From the IMG/VR virus record IMGVR_UViG_3300032053_000043, positions 1-64,000 of that record: DNA of 64,000 bases; one strand, 5' to 3'. Positions 33,186-42,119 of this stretch are shown here, piece by piece. The translations under genes and the position numbers were made by a program. Position 1 is the stretch's first letter. Each line of letters starts with the position of its first letter. Origin of the DNA: a virus. The notes under the pieces were generated by a model that was not told the DNA's origin, did not search any database, and saw only the letters and a program-made list of their open reading frames with translations.

Positions 33186-33243
33186 TTACTTTACCGCAGC
33201 CAGCCAGCATCAAGAACAGCGCGAGAATGGGCGCGAGTTTCAT
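33166..33243 (-). CDS. Possible 25-residue lipoprotein
   Basis: From ATG 33243: KLAPILALFLMLAGCGKVN, a textbook lipoprotein signal with lipobox LAGC, then a short tail and TAG. It lies between two tail genes and its end overlaps the ATP-grasp start. No good ribosome site is visible, so coupling to the upstream stop would be needed. It could be a spanin-like or superinfection-exclusion lipoprotein. Confidence 0.45.
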   Translation of the reverse strand: MKLAPILALFLMLAGCGKVNALPNS

Positions 33244-33245
33244 GG

Positions 33246-34280
33246 TTAGAAGAACTGCTCAAAGTCCGCTGCTACCGAGTAAGCAGCCGCCCGCGAAACA
33301 CGTGCAACGTTGGCCGCAAGTCCGGCGGCTCCTGCGAATCGGAATCCAACCGTCACGGCCCCACTTAGAACGGTCGCGCTGCCTAGCAACATGGGTTTTT
33401 TGAACAGTGGAACCCCACCCAGGTAAACGTTCATCCCGCCAGCGGGAATGCCACCGATGGTACCGGTCGACAGGTTCGCAACCATCTTTACCTTGTGCCA
33501 CCAATGTCCAGAGACGCAACCGGGAGCGGCACCGCCGCCGCACTGGCGCAACTCACCGACACCAGAAACGGCTTTGTAAATATCAATGTTCGCGGCGTTG
33601 TTGTCGAGTACCCTGTAATTATCCGTAGCCTCGCTTCCCGCCTTGGCAATTATGATCCCCACCGTATTCGCAGCGCCGGCGTTTGCAAAGTCTACTTGTA
33701 GGCAAAGCAGTTCGCCGGTAGCGGGTGCCAAAGATATAGATGAATACAGGAAAAAGACGTTGACCGCACTCCCGACAGGATTGAAAAACTTCATGTGGGA
33801 AATATGGTCATGTGCGGCATCGCCCGAGTCAGCATCAGCGGTCACAAGTTGCGTCACGTCACCAACAACCCACGGCCCGCCGGCTCCAGTATAGGCAATG
33901 GAAAATTGAGTAAAGTCAGTCCCGTTCCATTTCCACAGCGAAGTATAAGGTGGAATGGTACCACCTGGAATCGCCGCAAACGTCAAATCTACACGCTTTG
34001 CGCCTGGGTTGTCTGCAGCGGTAATTCCCACGTTAGCGCCCGGAACAACATTGAAACCTGGTTCAGTTCCAACTAACACGCCCGACTTTTGTACCCCAAC
34101 ACCCGCAAACGGTTCCCCAACAGCAGCTACAGTTTGCGAAGAAGTTCTGCGAAGTTGCTCGGTAGATTCACCTATTTGATTAACAGCCGTAGCAATAGCC
34201 AAGTACATTTCGTACAAAGCACGATTCACCTCCGGATCGCGTACCGCAAGGAACGGCGGCTGATATGGAAGTCTTTCCAT
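33246..34280 (-). CDS. Tail/fibre-type protein (344 residues)
   Basis: Starts at ATG 34280. N-terminal 45 residues are helical (RALYEMYLAIATAVNQIG), resembling trimeric fibre attachment helices, followed by GVLVGTEPGFNVVPGANVGI, a linker often seen in phage fibres, and a C-terminal jelly-roll-like beta domain (DYNYRVL, MKFFNPVGSAVNVFFLYSSI) of lectin type. Probably a receptor-binding or decoration protein. Confidence 0.6.
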   Translation of the reverse strand: MERLPYQPPFLAVRDPEVNRALYEMYLAIATAVNQIGESTEQLRRTSSQTVAAVGEPFAGVGVQKSGVLVGTEPGFNVVPGANVGITAADNPGAKRVDLTFAAIPGGTIPPYTSLWKWNGTDFTQFSIAYTGAGGPWVVGDVTQLVTADADSGDAAHDHISHMKFFNPVGSAVNVFFLYSSISLAPATGELLCLQVDFANAGAANTVGIIIAKAGSEATDNYRVLDNNAANIDIYKAVSGVGELRQCGGGAAPGCVSGHWWHKVKMVANLSTGTIGGIPAGGMNVYLGGVPLFKKPMLLGSATVLSGAVTVGFRFAGAAGLAANVARVSRAAAYSVAADFEQFF

Positions 34281-34282
34281 TA

Positions 34283-36490
34283 CTACGTACCTTCCCGCAC
34301 TTCACCGCGAGGTTCAACACGGAAAAGTTCTTCCGTAAACGAAAGCGGCCCGCCCAACGCAGCTCTATTAAGAGTAAACTCTATAATTTCTTCGTTGATT
34401 GCCAAATTCGTCTGCGTCCATTTAACAAGTTTGTCTGCGCCTCCGGTTCCGATTGTGACTGAAATCGGCCCAATCGTCTCCCTCTTCGATTTTGCCGTAA
34501 GGCTAAATGCCGCCACTCCCAAATCTTCGTATTTAATCGTTGCATACGGAATGTGTTTCTCGGAACCGGAAAGTTGGAAGTCATGGGTTCTTACGAAGTA
34601 CGCTGCTTCTTCGCAATCAAGATTGGTTGGATTAGCTTTAAGCACCGTGCTACCAAAGGTAAACAACCCCAACGGCGTAGCCGATACGGGATAAGCCGAT
34701 GCAACAGCCGGTAAACCACCAAGAACAGAGAATTCACTCCATTCATCTATGCCATAGGCCATTTCGGTAATCGAAACCGGCCCCGCACCGGCGCCCACAT
34801 CGAGGGTTATCACAGCATATTCGCCCTCAACATGAAACGTAGCTACTCCTTCTTTAAGAAGATTATCCGCACCGACTGTTCCTATTGCGATTTCCTGGTA
34901 CCCGACGTAACTACCAGCGACAGTTGTAACTGCTACAGTAGATTGACCAAGGTCTTCATATTTCAACCTAAACTGGAAAGGAGACTTATCAACGAACGGC
35001 CCACCGAAATTTGTGGTTTGCGTTAGTGAAGCGGCTGCTTCACAAGCTAAGTTGGTTGGCTCAGTCTTCTGAGTAGAACTACCAAAAGCAAACAAGCATT
35101 GCGGACCACCTGTTACAGAGTAGGCCGTTACTACAGCCGGCAGACTACCAAGAATGGAAAGTTCCTTTCCTTCATCTATTCTATAAGCTATTTCAGTGAT
35201 TGAAACCGGCCCGGCGTTAGCGCCCACACCAAGCGTTACTTCAGCATACTCACCTTCTTCATAAGATGTGAATAACGCCTCTTTAATAGAATTATCCGCT
35301 CCAACAGTCCCTATTGCAGTCTCAACATAACCAGTAAAACCTCCAGCGACAACAGTAGCACTTACAATAGATTGGCCAAGGTCTTCGTATTTCAGGCTGA
35401 GTTGTGTAAAAGCCTTATCAACGAACGGACCACCAAGGTTCGTAGTCTGTTTCAGTGAAGCCGTTTCTTCACAAGCGAAGTCAGTTGTACTAGCTGATTT
35501 CAGTGTAATACCAAAGCTAAGAAGCGCCTTAACCGTTCCGGTTACAGGATAAGCCGAAGTCAAAGCAAGTCCCGTATACGCAACAACATACAACTCCGAG
35601 CCTATTGGATCATCACTTAGAACTTCGAGGAGGTCATCAAGGGTCTGAGTACCAGTCGCCCTTGATATAAGCGTTAAGAATAGTAAAAGCGAAGTACCGG
35701 GAAGTAAAACACTAGGAAGAACCGGAATCGGAGGTAAAAGTCTAAGAGGATATAATACATTAATCGCGTAGATAGTAAGAGGCAAATTCCCAGAACTCAC
35801 CAACATCAAGTGCAACTCGTTGGACTCTTGATCCAGAATAATTCCGCCTGTGAAATCCTGGCCATCAACCCAATCAAACGACCACGAACTAGGGGAAATT
35901 GACAGCCTCGATGAGCCAGCTTTTTGCGCCCATCCACTTACTGAAACAGTAATAGGAGTAACACTTCCAGTGTTCGTAATGGTTAATGTATCGCTTAGTA
36001 ATGTGTTTACATCAAAAGTAACAAGGTAAACATCATCATAACCAGAAGTGTGTGCAACAGCCGTTGTCCCTTGCTGCCCACGCAGAACGGTCCAATCCAA
36101 ACCAACAATAGTTTGGATCTTCATGCACTCGTCGTCTTTTAGAACATAATCACCTTCGGCAAAGCCAGCACTGCTAGATACCGTAAGTGCTACAGTTGTA
36201 TCGTCAATGTCAATCGTTAACGAAGTAGTAATTCCACTAACGTTTGGAGCACTCTTTGGCTCGAACCAAATCCTAACTTTAGCAGTCGCACCCGCGGCCA
36301 TCGCAAACGAAGGAACGAAACCCGTAAACTCTTCGATTCTGAACTTCGTACCAGTGGTTAAAGCCCACACCGTCACATTTAGCGAAGCATCGCCGTCATT
36401 GTATAAATACAAATCCGACCCTATAGAAGAGTCAACGACGACGCTTCTATGAAAGATTACAGCCGGATTTACTAACAGTAAACCAGCCAT
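34283..36490 (-). CDS. Tail protein with three repeated beta domains
   Basis: 735 residues. Three consecutive ~130-residue repeats in the C-terminal half share landmarks: NLGGPFVDK, LKYEDLGQS, AIGTVGADN, EGEYA and GPVSITE. The last repeat is more divergent. The N-terminal ~330 residues hold Ig/ASH-like beta domains (SNELHLMLVSSGNLPLTIYA). The repeats probably form a string of beta sandwiches in a tail or fibre structure. No known family named. Confidence 0.6.
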   Translation of the reverse strand: MAGLLLVNPAVIFHRSVVVDSSIGSDLYLYNDGDASLNVTVWALTTGTKFRIEEFTGFVPSFAMAAGATAKVRIWFEPKSAPNVSGITTSLTIDIDDTTVALTVSSSAGFAEGDYVLKDDECMKIQTIVGLDWTVLRGQQGTTAVAHTSGYDDVYLVTFDVNTLLSDTLTITNTGSVTPITVSVSGWAQKAGSSRLSISPSSWSFDWVDGQDFTGGIILDQESNELHLMLVSSGNLPLTIYAINVLYPLRLLPPIPVLPSVLLPGTSLLLFLTLISRATGTQTLDDLLEVLSDDPIGSELYVVAYTGLALTSAYPVTGTVKALLSFGITLKSASTTDFACEETASLKQTTNLGGPFVDKAFTQLSLKYEDLGQSIVSATVVAGGFTGYVETAIGTVGADNSIKEALFTSYEEGEYAEVTLGVGANAGPVSITEIAYRIDEGKELSILGSLPAVVTAYSVTGGPQCLFAFGSSTQKTEPTNLACEAAASLTQTTNFGGPFVDKSPFQFRLKYEDLGQSTVAVTTVAGSYVGYQEIAIGTVGADNLLKEGVATFHVEGEYAVITLDVGAGAGPVSITEMAYGIDEWSEFSVLGGLPAVASAYPVSATPLGLFTFGSTVLKANPTNLDCEEAAYFVRTHDFQLSGSEKHIPYATIKYEDLGVAAFSLTAKSKRETIGPISVTIGTGGADKLVKWTQTNLAINEEIIEFTLNRAALGGPLSFTEELFRVEPRGEVREGT

Positions 36491-37753
36491 TTACGTAGTA
36501 TAAACCGAACCGATGGTTCCAAGGACTCCGGCGGACGAACTGAACCTCACCCACGTTTCGTCGTCCATTTGGAATACCCAAACGGCAGTAGACCCGGACT
36601 TTGGAATAACAAGCCAGTACGATAGAAAGTCGTAGCCAATTCCTAGATTAGGAATAATCTGCCCAGTCACCGTACCATTGGCCAACGCAAGATCAGCGAA
36701 AATCTTCTTCTTAACGGCGCGACCAATAGATGTAACTTCAAGTCCTCTCACACGGTAAATATCATCAGCAGAAACAAAGATAATATGCTGATTGCCATAG
36801 GCAGCAAGTGAGTAAGGGTACTTATTACCGATACCTGTAGGCTGCACCGAAAAATGGCTGAACGCGAACGGCGACGTGCCAACGCCAGTCGGAATCATTG
36901 CCGATATACCATTCTCACGGAAGATAAGTCCATTGTTCCCCGAAACCGCAAAGCCGTTGATTTCGTCGGGGACCTCCATAAGATCAGCCAAACCCGATGA
37001 AAACGAAGTCCAATTATTGGGATTCCCCGCACGACACCAACGGATTCTTCGGGGATAGAGAACGGCACTTTCTTCGGTGTACGCGAGTATAAGTCTACTT
37101 GCCAAAACGCCCATGAAACGGGCGCCACCCGGAACATCTCCAGCAAGAGATAATGCCTTGCTACCATCGGTGTAGCAAACCTTCGTTGGTCCCTGAGAAA
37201 AATAAATACGGTTGTTTATACATGCATTACCAAACGGCCGGTTTGCTTGACCAAGATCCGTCACGGTTGCGGGCATGGTAAGATTGTTCCAGTATACAGA
37301 ATAGGCAACGCCATTCTGCACACCTGCAGAGCCAGTCAGCGTCAAAGAAGTATCGTTGGTAACAGACGCGATTGTATACTCAACGGTGTTAATGGTAATC
37401 TTTACGCCAACCGCGCCGGCTCCTGTTGCAAACTTCGTACCAGAAACCCACGCCACAGCCGTACCGTTTGTGTTAACAACTCCAGTTGTAGTCGCAAGTG
37501 CATATGCATTGTAAGTAGTCAAAACCAACGAATGTAAACTACCATTCCTATCCATGAAGGACTGCATCAAGCGGATGGGCTTCCCATCAGGGGCGGTGCC
37601 AAAGGCAGTTAGCTTCGGCCTTGTTTGAATGCGGCCCTTTTGGGTAAAGAAATTAAGAACGTCGTCAAAGGCGTTGAGCGGCGCGTATGGTCTCGCAACA
37701 TCATCTCGAATGCCACCCCACGGCCCAGAAACTGGAATCTGTTTGTAAGCCAT
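36491..37753 (-). CDS. Tail tube/nozzle-like protein, lower-GC copy
   Basis: 420 residues starting YKQIPVSGPWGGIRDDVARP, a style seen in short-tailed phage nozzle (tubular B) proteins. Later strands (NRIYFSQGPTKVCYTDG, GLIFRENGISAMIPTG, DIYRVRGLEVTSIGRAV) suggest a beta-propeller. It follows the adaptor directly, the order portal-adaptor-nozzle expected for such tails, and is the partner of 19961-22843. Confidence 0.65.
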   Translation of the reverse strand: MAYKQIPVSGPWGGIRDDVARPYAPLNAFDDVLNFFTQKGRIQTRPKLTAFGTAPDGKPIRLMQSFMDRNGSLHSLVLTTYNAYALATTTGVVNTNGTAVAWVSGTKFATGAGAVGVKITINTVEYTIASVTNDTSLTLTGSAGVQNGVAYSVYWNNLTMPATVTDLGQANRPFGNACINNRIYFSQGPTKVCYTDGSKALSLAGDVPGGARFMGVLASRLILAYTEESAVLYPRRIRWCRAGNPNNWTSFSSGLADLMEVPDEINGFAVSGNNGLIFRENGISAMIPTGVGTSPFAFSHFSVQPTGIGNKYPYSLAAYGNQHIIFVSADDIYRVRGLEVTSIGRAVKKKIFADLALANGTVTGQIIPNLGIGYDFLSYWLVIPKSGSTAVWVFQMDDETWVRFSSSAGVLGTIGSVYTT

Positions 37754-37755
37754 AG

Positions 37756-38472
37756 CTACGCTTTCCCATGTGCAACTTTCGTTGACAAGTCACCGAACGG
37801 CAATTCACCCGCCTCATACTCCGCCTGCATCCCCGTCATGCGACTGGCGATTAAGCCCGGCTGGCGCTTTCCACTTCGTGGATCAATGAAACCATAAAGC
37901 AAGTCACGAATCGCAGTAGCACGATCATGTTCCAGAAGCTCCGTGAAACCACGCAACGCAGCGCAATAATCCACGATTTCGAGCCAGTCATCCGAAACTG
38001 CCAACTCAGTATTCTGCACGGTTCCCGAAATGGTAGGCAAAAGCCAAATACGCCAGCGTATTGTATAGACTTTATCCGCAAGGGGGCGTATAAGAACCTG
38101 ACGAACAAAACTCGGGGTCTGCAAGACCCATGTACAATAAATCGAGGGCTTTGTTTTTGTGGTTGTTGAATAATTATCAATCTCGCGGATATTCTTCCGT
38201 GCCAACGTAGTTGACTGTTTTGTAGAAGTATCTATAATAGCAAGGCTACGAATGGCCCGCGTTCCAGTTGGATACGTGTAAGTCCCGGTTTCCGATGTAC
38301 CACCTATAGTAACTCCATCATAGGTACTAAGAAGCTCATCGAACGGATAAGCCATGGCTAGTTCGATATACGCATCGCGTAGCCACAGATAAATTCTTGT
38401 AGTCAAATCGGAACGATTTCCGAGCTTTTGCTTGACGCCATCCGCACGATCCGTAATCTTTTGGAAAGCCAT
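37756..38472 (-). CDS. Head-to-tail adaptor-like protein (single copy)
   Basis: 238 residues from ATG 38472. The N-terminal helices (TTRIYLWLRDAYIELAMAYP) and following beta domain (SLAIIDTSTKQSTTLARKNI) fit adaptor proteins that sit under the portal in short-tailed phages. It is the single-copy counterpart of the duplicated adaptor at 24038-25330. Assignment from plan and order, not from a firm motif. Confidence 0.6.
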   Translation of the reverse strand: MAFQKITDRADGVKQKLGNRSDLTTRIYLWLRDAYIELAMAYPFDELLSTYDGVTIGGTSETGTYTYPTGTRAIRSLAIIDTSTKQSTTLARKNIREIDNYSTTTKTKPSIYCTWVLQTPSFVRQVLIRPLADKVYTIRWRIWLLPTISGTVQNTELAVSDDWLEIVDYCAALRGFTELLEHDRATAIRDLLYGFIDPRSGKRQPGLIASRMTGMQAEYEAGELPFGDLSTKVAHGKA

Positions 38473-38473
38473 A

Positions 38474-38887
38474 TTAAGCGTAGAAAGTATGATTACCAAG
38501 CTTCGCCGTTATCGGATGCTCATCAGGTTTATCCAGTATCTGTTCCTTGAACCATTGTGATGTCATTGTATCCAGATTCGCGTAATATAATGCGTTGTGA
38601 GTGATATCTATGTCCGTTTCGTCGTACACCTTCCAAGCGATGTCCATTGCCGCCTCGAACATTGAATTGGGCCGGACAGGCCACAATACCGTTTGTGAGT
38701 CGCCAAGCACCGTCATGGAAGAGAACTGATTCTTAGTGGCAATTACTTTAGAGTAATCTCCCCAATGAGCACGGACCCGATTAGCGACGACGTGAGCGGT
38801 AGCACGCATGCCATCAGGGCCCTCACCGCGGGACTCCCGCCAGATGAGTACTGCAAGCGCCACCCGATTGTAATCAATCCACTCCAT
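38474..38887 (-). CDS. SleB-like cell wall hydrolase
   Basis: 137 residues matching the SleB/Hydrolase_2 fold: AVLIWRESRGEGPDGMRATA contains the catalytic Glu, followed by HVVANRV and the NALYYAN strand. These enzymes cut the glycan strand. It is the second, unrelated hydrolase of the window (the other is M15). It lies next to holin-like genes, so it is probably the endolysin of the lower-GC module. No signal peptide. Confidence 0.8.
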   Translation of the reverse strand: MEWIDYNRVALAVLIWRESRGEGPDGMRATAHVVANRVRAHWGDYSKVIATKNQFSSMTVLGDSQTVLWPVRPNSMFEAAMDIAWKVYDETDIDITHNALYYANLDTMTSQWFKEQILDKPDEHPITAKLGNHTFYA

Positions 38888-39215
38888 CCGACTTTCCTCC
38901 GCTGGTTAACACCACGAACGCCGCTTTCAGGTCTTTGTCCAATTGATTCCTGTTGGCCTGCCACTGCTTCCACATAACGCCTGTAGCTATAGGCATAGAC
39001 AAGAAAAAGCCAACGAAAGCTGAAGTGGCCATTCGCCAACCCGTAGTCATATGACCCAACTGGTAAAACCAAGTCAAGGTATACGTCCCCCATTGAGCAC
39101 CGAACGTAGCGGCAGTGGCCATGAAGGTGTCCAGAAGTACAGCAGTAAACACCTTCAGCGCGGTCGTCTGGCGCCAGCCCGATGCGAAATCGGGAACTTT
39201 GATGTCGACGGCCAT
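38874..39215 (-). CDS. Holin-like membrane protein, lower-GC copy
   Basis: 113 residues, about four fifths identical by eye to 9734-10084 over 99 residues. Hydrophobic segments LKVFTAVLLDTFMATAAT and MATSAFVGFFLSMPIATGVM, with a conserved RNQLDKDLKAA helix. It overlaps the SleB-like gene start. The paired copies flank different endolysins, which supports a lysis role. Confidence 0.6.
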   Translation of the reverse strand: MAVDIKVPDFASGWRQTTALKVFTAVLLDTFMATAATFGAQWGTYTLTWFYQLGHMTTGWRMATSAFVGFFLSMPIATGVMWKQWQANRNQLDKDLKAAFVVLTSGGKSDGVD

Positions 39216-39410
39216 TTACTTAGTGAAAACATCCTTGTGGTCAGCCGCCGCTTTCAGACCCAGTAGCACCGCAAGACCAGTAACCACTCCCATAACTTCT
39301 TGGAAGTTAGGAAGTTCACCTGTCGCGTGCCATTTAACTGCAAAGCCAAGTAGTGCGGCAACACCGCCGATAACTCCCCAAATCGTAGTACGAAGCGATT
39401 TCGGTTGCAC
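39216..39410 (-). CDS. Small membrane protein (64 residues)
   Basis: Start set at GTG 39410, behind AAGGAGAG, rather than a long upstream extension that overlaps the preceding gene. Two hydrophobic stretches (IWGVIGGVAALLGFAV and VMGVVTGLAVLLGL) suggest a holin or antiholin. Confidence 0.6.
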   Translation of the reverse strand: MQPKSLRTTIWGVIGGVAALLGFAVKWHATGELPNFQEVMGVVTGLAVLLGLKAAADHKDVFTK

Positions 39411-39411
39411 T

Positions 39412-39636
39412 TCAACTCTCCTTTTCTTCCTCTTTATGGCGCTCGTCACATACCTTTTGCAGAACGTAACGAGCGTCACTGTGATTCTGAAGGTCCAACA
39501 AATCGGCCTTCGTTAAGACTTCCTTCTTCAGACTTCGGAACATGCCCCAGGCAGCACCGGCGCTAAAGATTACGCCAGCGGCGCCTGAGATAACTGCTGT
39601 TCCTTCCCAAGTCAGTTGGAATAGCGCCAAAGCCAC
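39412..39636 (-). CDS. Membrane-anchored coiled-coil protein
   Basis: 74 residues from GTG 39636, behind GGAGG. An N-terminal membrane segment (AVISGAAGVIFSAGAAWGMF) is followed by a charged helix ending in KEEEKES. It resembles small phage lysis-accessory proteins. Its end touches the next gene start. Confidence 0.55.
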   Translation of the reverse strand: MALALFQLTWEGTAVISGAAGVIFSAGAAWGMFRSLKKEVLTKADLLDLQNHSDARYVLQKVCDERHKEEEKES

Positions 39637-39645
39637 AAACGCCTC

Positions 39646-39843
39646 CTATTTCACCTGTGAAACTTCGCTTTGCGATAGGAAGCCCTGGCGTATGTCCAAC
39701 TTCTTCTCGACGAATTTGCATTTATCGAGATTCTCATCGGACATTCCGCCAGAGCCTCCATAGACTTTGCGAAGGTTCTCGCATTGCTCGCTTCGCGTGC
39801 GACCGAAGCGGAGCGTTCGCGTCTTGCTGGTTTTAATCAACAT
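39646..39843 (-). CDS. Hypothetical 65-residue basic protein
   Basis: Begins MLIKTSKTRTLRFGRTRSEQ and ends in a charged tail. Its ATG overlaps the stop of the beta-helix protein. No motif recognised beyond basic, helical character. Confidence 0.5.
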   Translation of the reverse strand: MLIKTSKTRTLRFGRTRSEQCENLRKVYGGSGGMSDENLDKCKFVEKKLDIRQGFLSQSEVSQVK

Positions 39844-40826
39844 TACGCGGCCCTTAGAATAAGCCCAGCTTCGTCGAAGTTCCCGGCCATACGAAAGATT
39901 AACGGAACAACAATGTCAGCGCCATCGGCCTTCGCCTCGACAGCAAAGTGCGCGAAGTAATTATCGAGGAGTCCACCATCACCGTGTAGGCAAGCGTACT
40001 TATTGTAGCCGTAGGAACCTACATCGTGGGCGAAGTAGTTACCGCAAACGGTGCTGTGGGTGATAACGCTACCGCCTCCGGCCTGCATGTAAATGTCACA
40101 GTCGATAAGTGTAATATCCCCTGTGAACACGTTGCGTTCAATCCGAGTACCTTTGACTGTCCCGGCAGCCGAAACCATACGAACGCCTACACGACAGTTC
40201 TCGAAGCGGTTGCCAATGATATTGTTGTACCAACCACCGTGGATAACAACGCCACCACCCTCGGTTGCAACTCCAGCACTGCCCTTGCCATTACGAATGT
40301 GGCAATTGTAAACCGAACAGCCTTCAGCTTGGTAAGTCGTACTACCTTCGCTATGGAAGTAGACATTACCATAGGCAAGGTCGTCTCCAGTACCGTTGAT
40401 GTCAAGGTTCTCAATTGCAACGCATGGAGCATTAACGGTAATAATCGGAGTGTGCAACGTAAGCGCCGCTTTGATCTGCAAACCAAAAACATCATGGATG
40501 TTATGGGGAACGCCGACCAAGGCAAGGTGGCTCTTCGCGTAAGCGATGCTAAGATTTCCGGCCGCTGCCGTTTCGCGGTACGCGACTGGGTCGGTATCCG
40601 CAAAGCCTTTATCGAGGATGTAGATTACATCGTAGGCAGAGGCCAGGAAAATGGCTCGTCCGACGGTAGCTAACGCCGTGTCCGGCGAATCGCCTTCAGC
40701 CCCATCATGACCGGATATTCCATCTACAACCCAAACACGCGATGCGTGAGCACTTTTATGCTTCCAACCAAAGTGGTTCGCACCAATCACAGGAGAACCC
40801 TGAATACCTCCAGGAAAGTTCGTCAT
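39843..40826 (-). CDS. Right-handed beta-helix virion protein
   Basis: 327 residues from ATG 40826, behind GGGAGG. The body shows repeated coils with Asn/Gly turns (IENLDINGTGDDLAYGNVYF, GGWYNNIIGNRFENCRVGVR, TRIERNVFTGDITLIDCD), typical of pectate-lyase-like beta helices. It is located between capsid and lysis genes, so may be a capsid-associated or tail decoration protein. No signal peptide. Confidence 0.65.
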   Translation of the reverse strand: MTNFPGGIQGSPVIGANHFGWKHKSAHASRVWVVDGISGHDGAEGDSPDTALATVGRAIFLASAYDVIYILDKGFADTDPVAYRETAAAGNLSIAYAKSHLALVGVPHNIHDVFGLQIKAALTLHTPIITVNAPCVAIENLDINGTGDDLAYGNVYFHSEGSTTYQAEGCSVYNCHIRNGKGSAGVATEGGGVVIHGGWYNNIIGNRFENCRVGVRMVSAAGTVKGTRIERNVFTGDITLIDCDIYMQAGGGSVITHSTVCGNYFAHDVGSYGYNKYACLHGDGGLLDNYFAHFAVEAKADGADIVVPLIFRMAGNFDEAGLILRAA

Positions 40827-40830
40827 TGTA

Positions 40831-41076
40831 CTACCTCCCAATCAAATTCGGATGTCTACGTACACGAGCCGTTTCGTCTCTCGGTTCCTCGCCAGCGTGA
40901 GCCAGTGTCTCTCTTATCTTCCGCTGGCGCACCAACTGCGTTTCGTTATCAACATCCTTTGGACAGAGGAGCAAACCATCTTGCATTTGCAACTGATCCA
41001 AGGGAAAGTCAAACTTACAACGGTCGCACCTCGACCAGGACACTCCGCGCAAGCCACTATGTCGCTGCGACGGCAC
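40831..41076 (-). CDS. Small zinc-ribbon protein near the capsid gene
   Basis: 81 residues from GTG 41076, behind GGAGGG; a TTG further upstream is less likely. Contains SRCDRCKFDFPLDQLQMQ followed by LLCPKDVDN, a treble-clef or zinc-ribbon pattern. Similar small proteins occur near phage capsid genes; role unknown. Confidence 0.6.
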   Translation of the reverse strand: MPSQRHSGLRGVSWSRCDRCKFDFPLDQLQMQDGLLLCPKDVDNETQLVRQRKIRETLAHAGEEPRDETARVRRHPNLIGR

Positions 41077-41090
41077 AGGCAGACCCTCCA

Positions 41091-41115
41091 AAAGTGTCAA
41101 CTAAACTAACACTTT
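41091..41115. repeat. Imperfect palindrome AAAGTGTCAAC...AACACTTT
   Basis: Same family as those at 48685, 50714 and 53181. It lies between the capsid gene end and the zinc-ribbon gene, on the late side of the genome. Confidence 0.55.
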
Positions 41116-42064
41116 AGGGCGTCGTGCCCCAAGTCCCAAGCCAAGAAGCAGCACCTACCGAATACCGACAGTAAGCGATATTCTTTACCGACAGAGTATC
41201 AAAGTCGTCAGAGTAATCTTCGGTAAGCGGCTTGCGGTCAAAGAACTTCAGTTGGTGAAACTGCTTCTCACAAAGCAAACCCCACGCCGTTGGTGACGTA
41301 AGGTATTTACCTACCTGGAACTGCAAGCCCTGACGTAGAAGGGCATTGACTTCATTGTTAGCCGTTCCCGGCCTGTTCGGCGAAGCGAGGTACTCAATCG
41401 CAACGAAAATCAGTTCTGGAGGAATCCAAAGATACGCCGGACGCAAAGCGACTGGGAAACCAACAGCGTCGATTAAACGCTCGAAGTGCCGAATCCCAAG
41501 TTGAAGCGACGTTTGCGATATGTCCATGTCCGTCGCCGGCCTGTTTGGATACGTTCCAGCGGAAGCAATAATTCCGCTAACACCAGGTCCAAGAGTCGTT
41601 GCGGCAGCACCACCGAGCAAGGGATGTGCCGAGTTGAACAGACTAACACCGTCGTTCGATGTTACTGTAGTGAAGCCTAGGTTAAAGATATTAGCACAGT
41701 CCTGTTCTTTACGGAAATTCGCGGACCGTGTTAACGTCTTTGGTGCCTGACGAATGAGGTTGTACTTATCGTCCTCGATAAGCTCGAAGCTAGCACGCAC
41801 GCCAAGAGCAAAGGTAGAGTGCATGAAACGCACTGATGGACCTTCAATCAAGGCAGTGTAGTTAATAGCCTCACTCTCTGGCTTTTCAACCATTGGCCCG
41901 CCTCCAGCATATTCGATTTCATCTTCGTAGGCAGAATCCGAAGCTTCGATGTTGAAAACCTTATCGAATTCGGATTCTGCTTGAAGTAGGTCGTTCCACT
42001 GAATAAACAGATGGTGTAGACCTAAAGCCAGCACTTGTGAATACTGACCGCGTACCATCGACAT
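41114..42064 (-). CDS. Major capsid protein
   Basis: 316 residues with the outline of Mu-type (gpT-like) HK97-fold capsids: an N-terminal helical part, TLTRSANFRKEQDCANIF followed by TSNDGVSLFNSAHPL, and SGIIASAGTYPNRPATDMD. The LFNSAHPL phrase is typical of that family. It follows scaffold and head genes in order. The capsid would self-assemble around the scaffold. The gene start has a run of GGAGGAGGAGG. Confidence 0.8.
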   Translation of the reverse strand: MSMVRGQYSQVLALGLHHLFIQWNDLLQAESEFDKVFNIEASDSAYEDEIEYAGGGPMVEKPESEAINYTALIEGPSVRFMHSTFALGVRASFELIEDDKYNLIRQAPKTLTRSANFRKEQDCANIFNLGFTTVTSNDGVSLFNSAHPLLGGAAATTLGPGVSGIIASAGTYPNRPATDMDISQTSLQLGIRHFERLIDAVGFPVALRPAYLWIPPELIFVAIEYLASPNRPGTANNEVNALLRQGLQFQVGKYLTSPTAWGLLCEKQFHQLKFFDRKPLTEDYSDDFDTLSVKNIAYCRYSVGAASWLGTWGTTP

Positions 42065-42119
42065 TTCTCCTCCTCCTCCTCCTCCTCAACTCACGAATGC
42101 TCGTTCCAAGCGGAACGTC

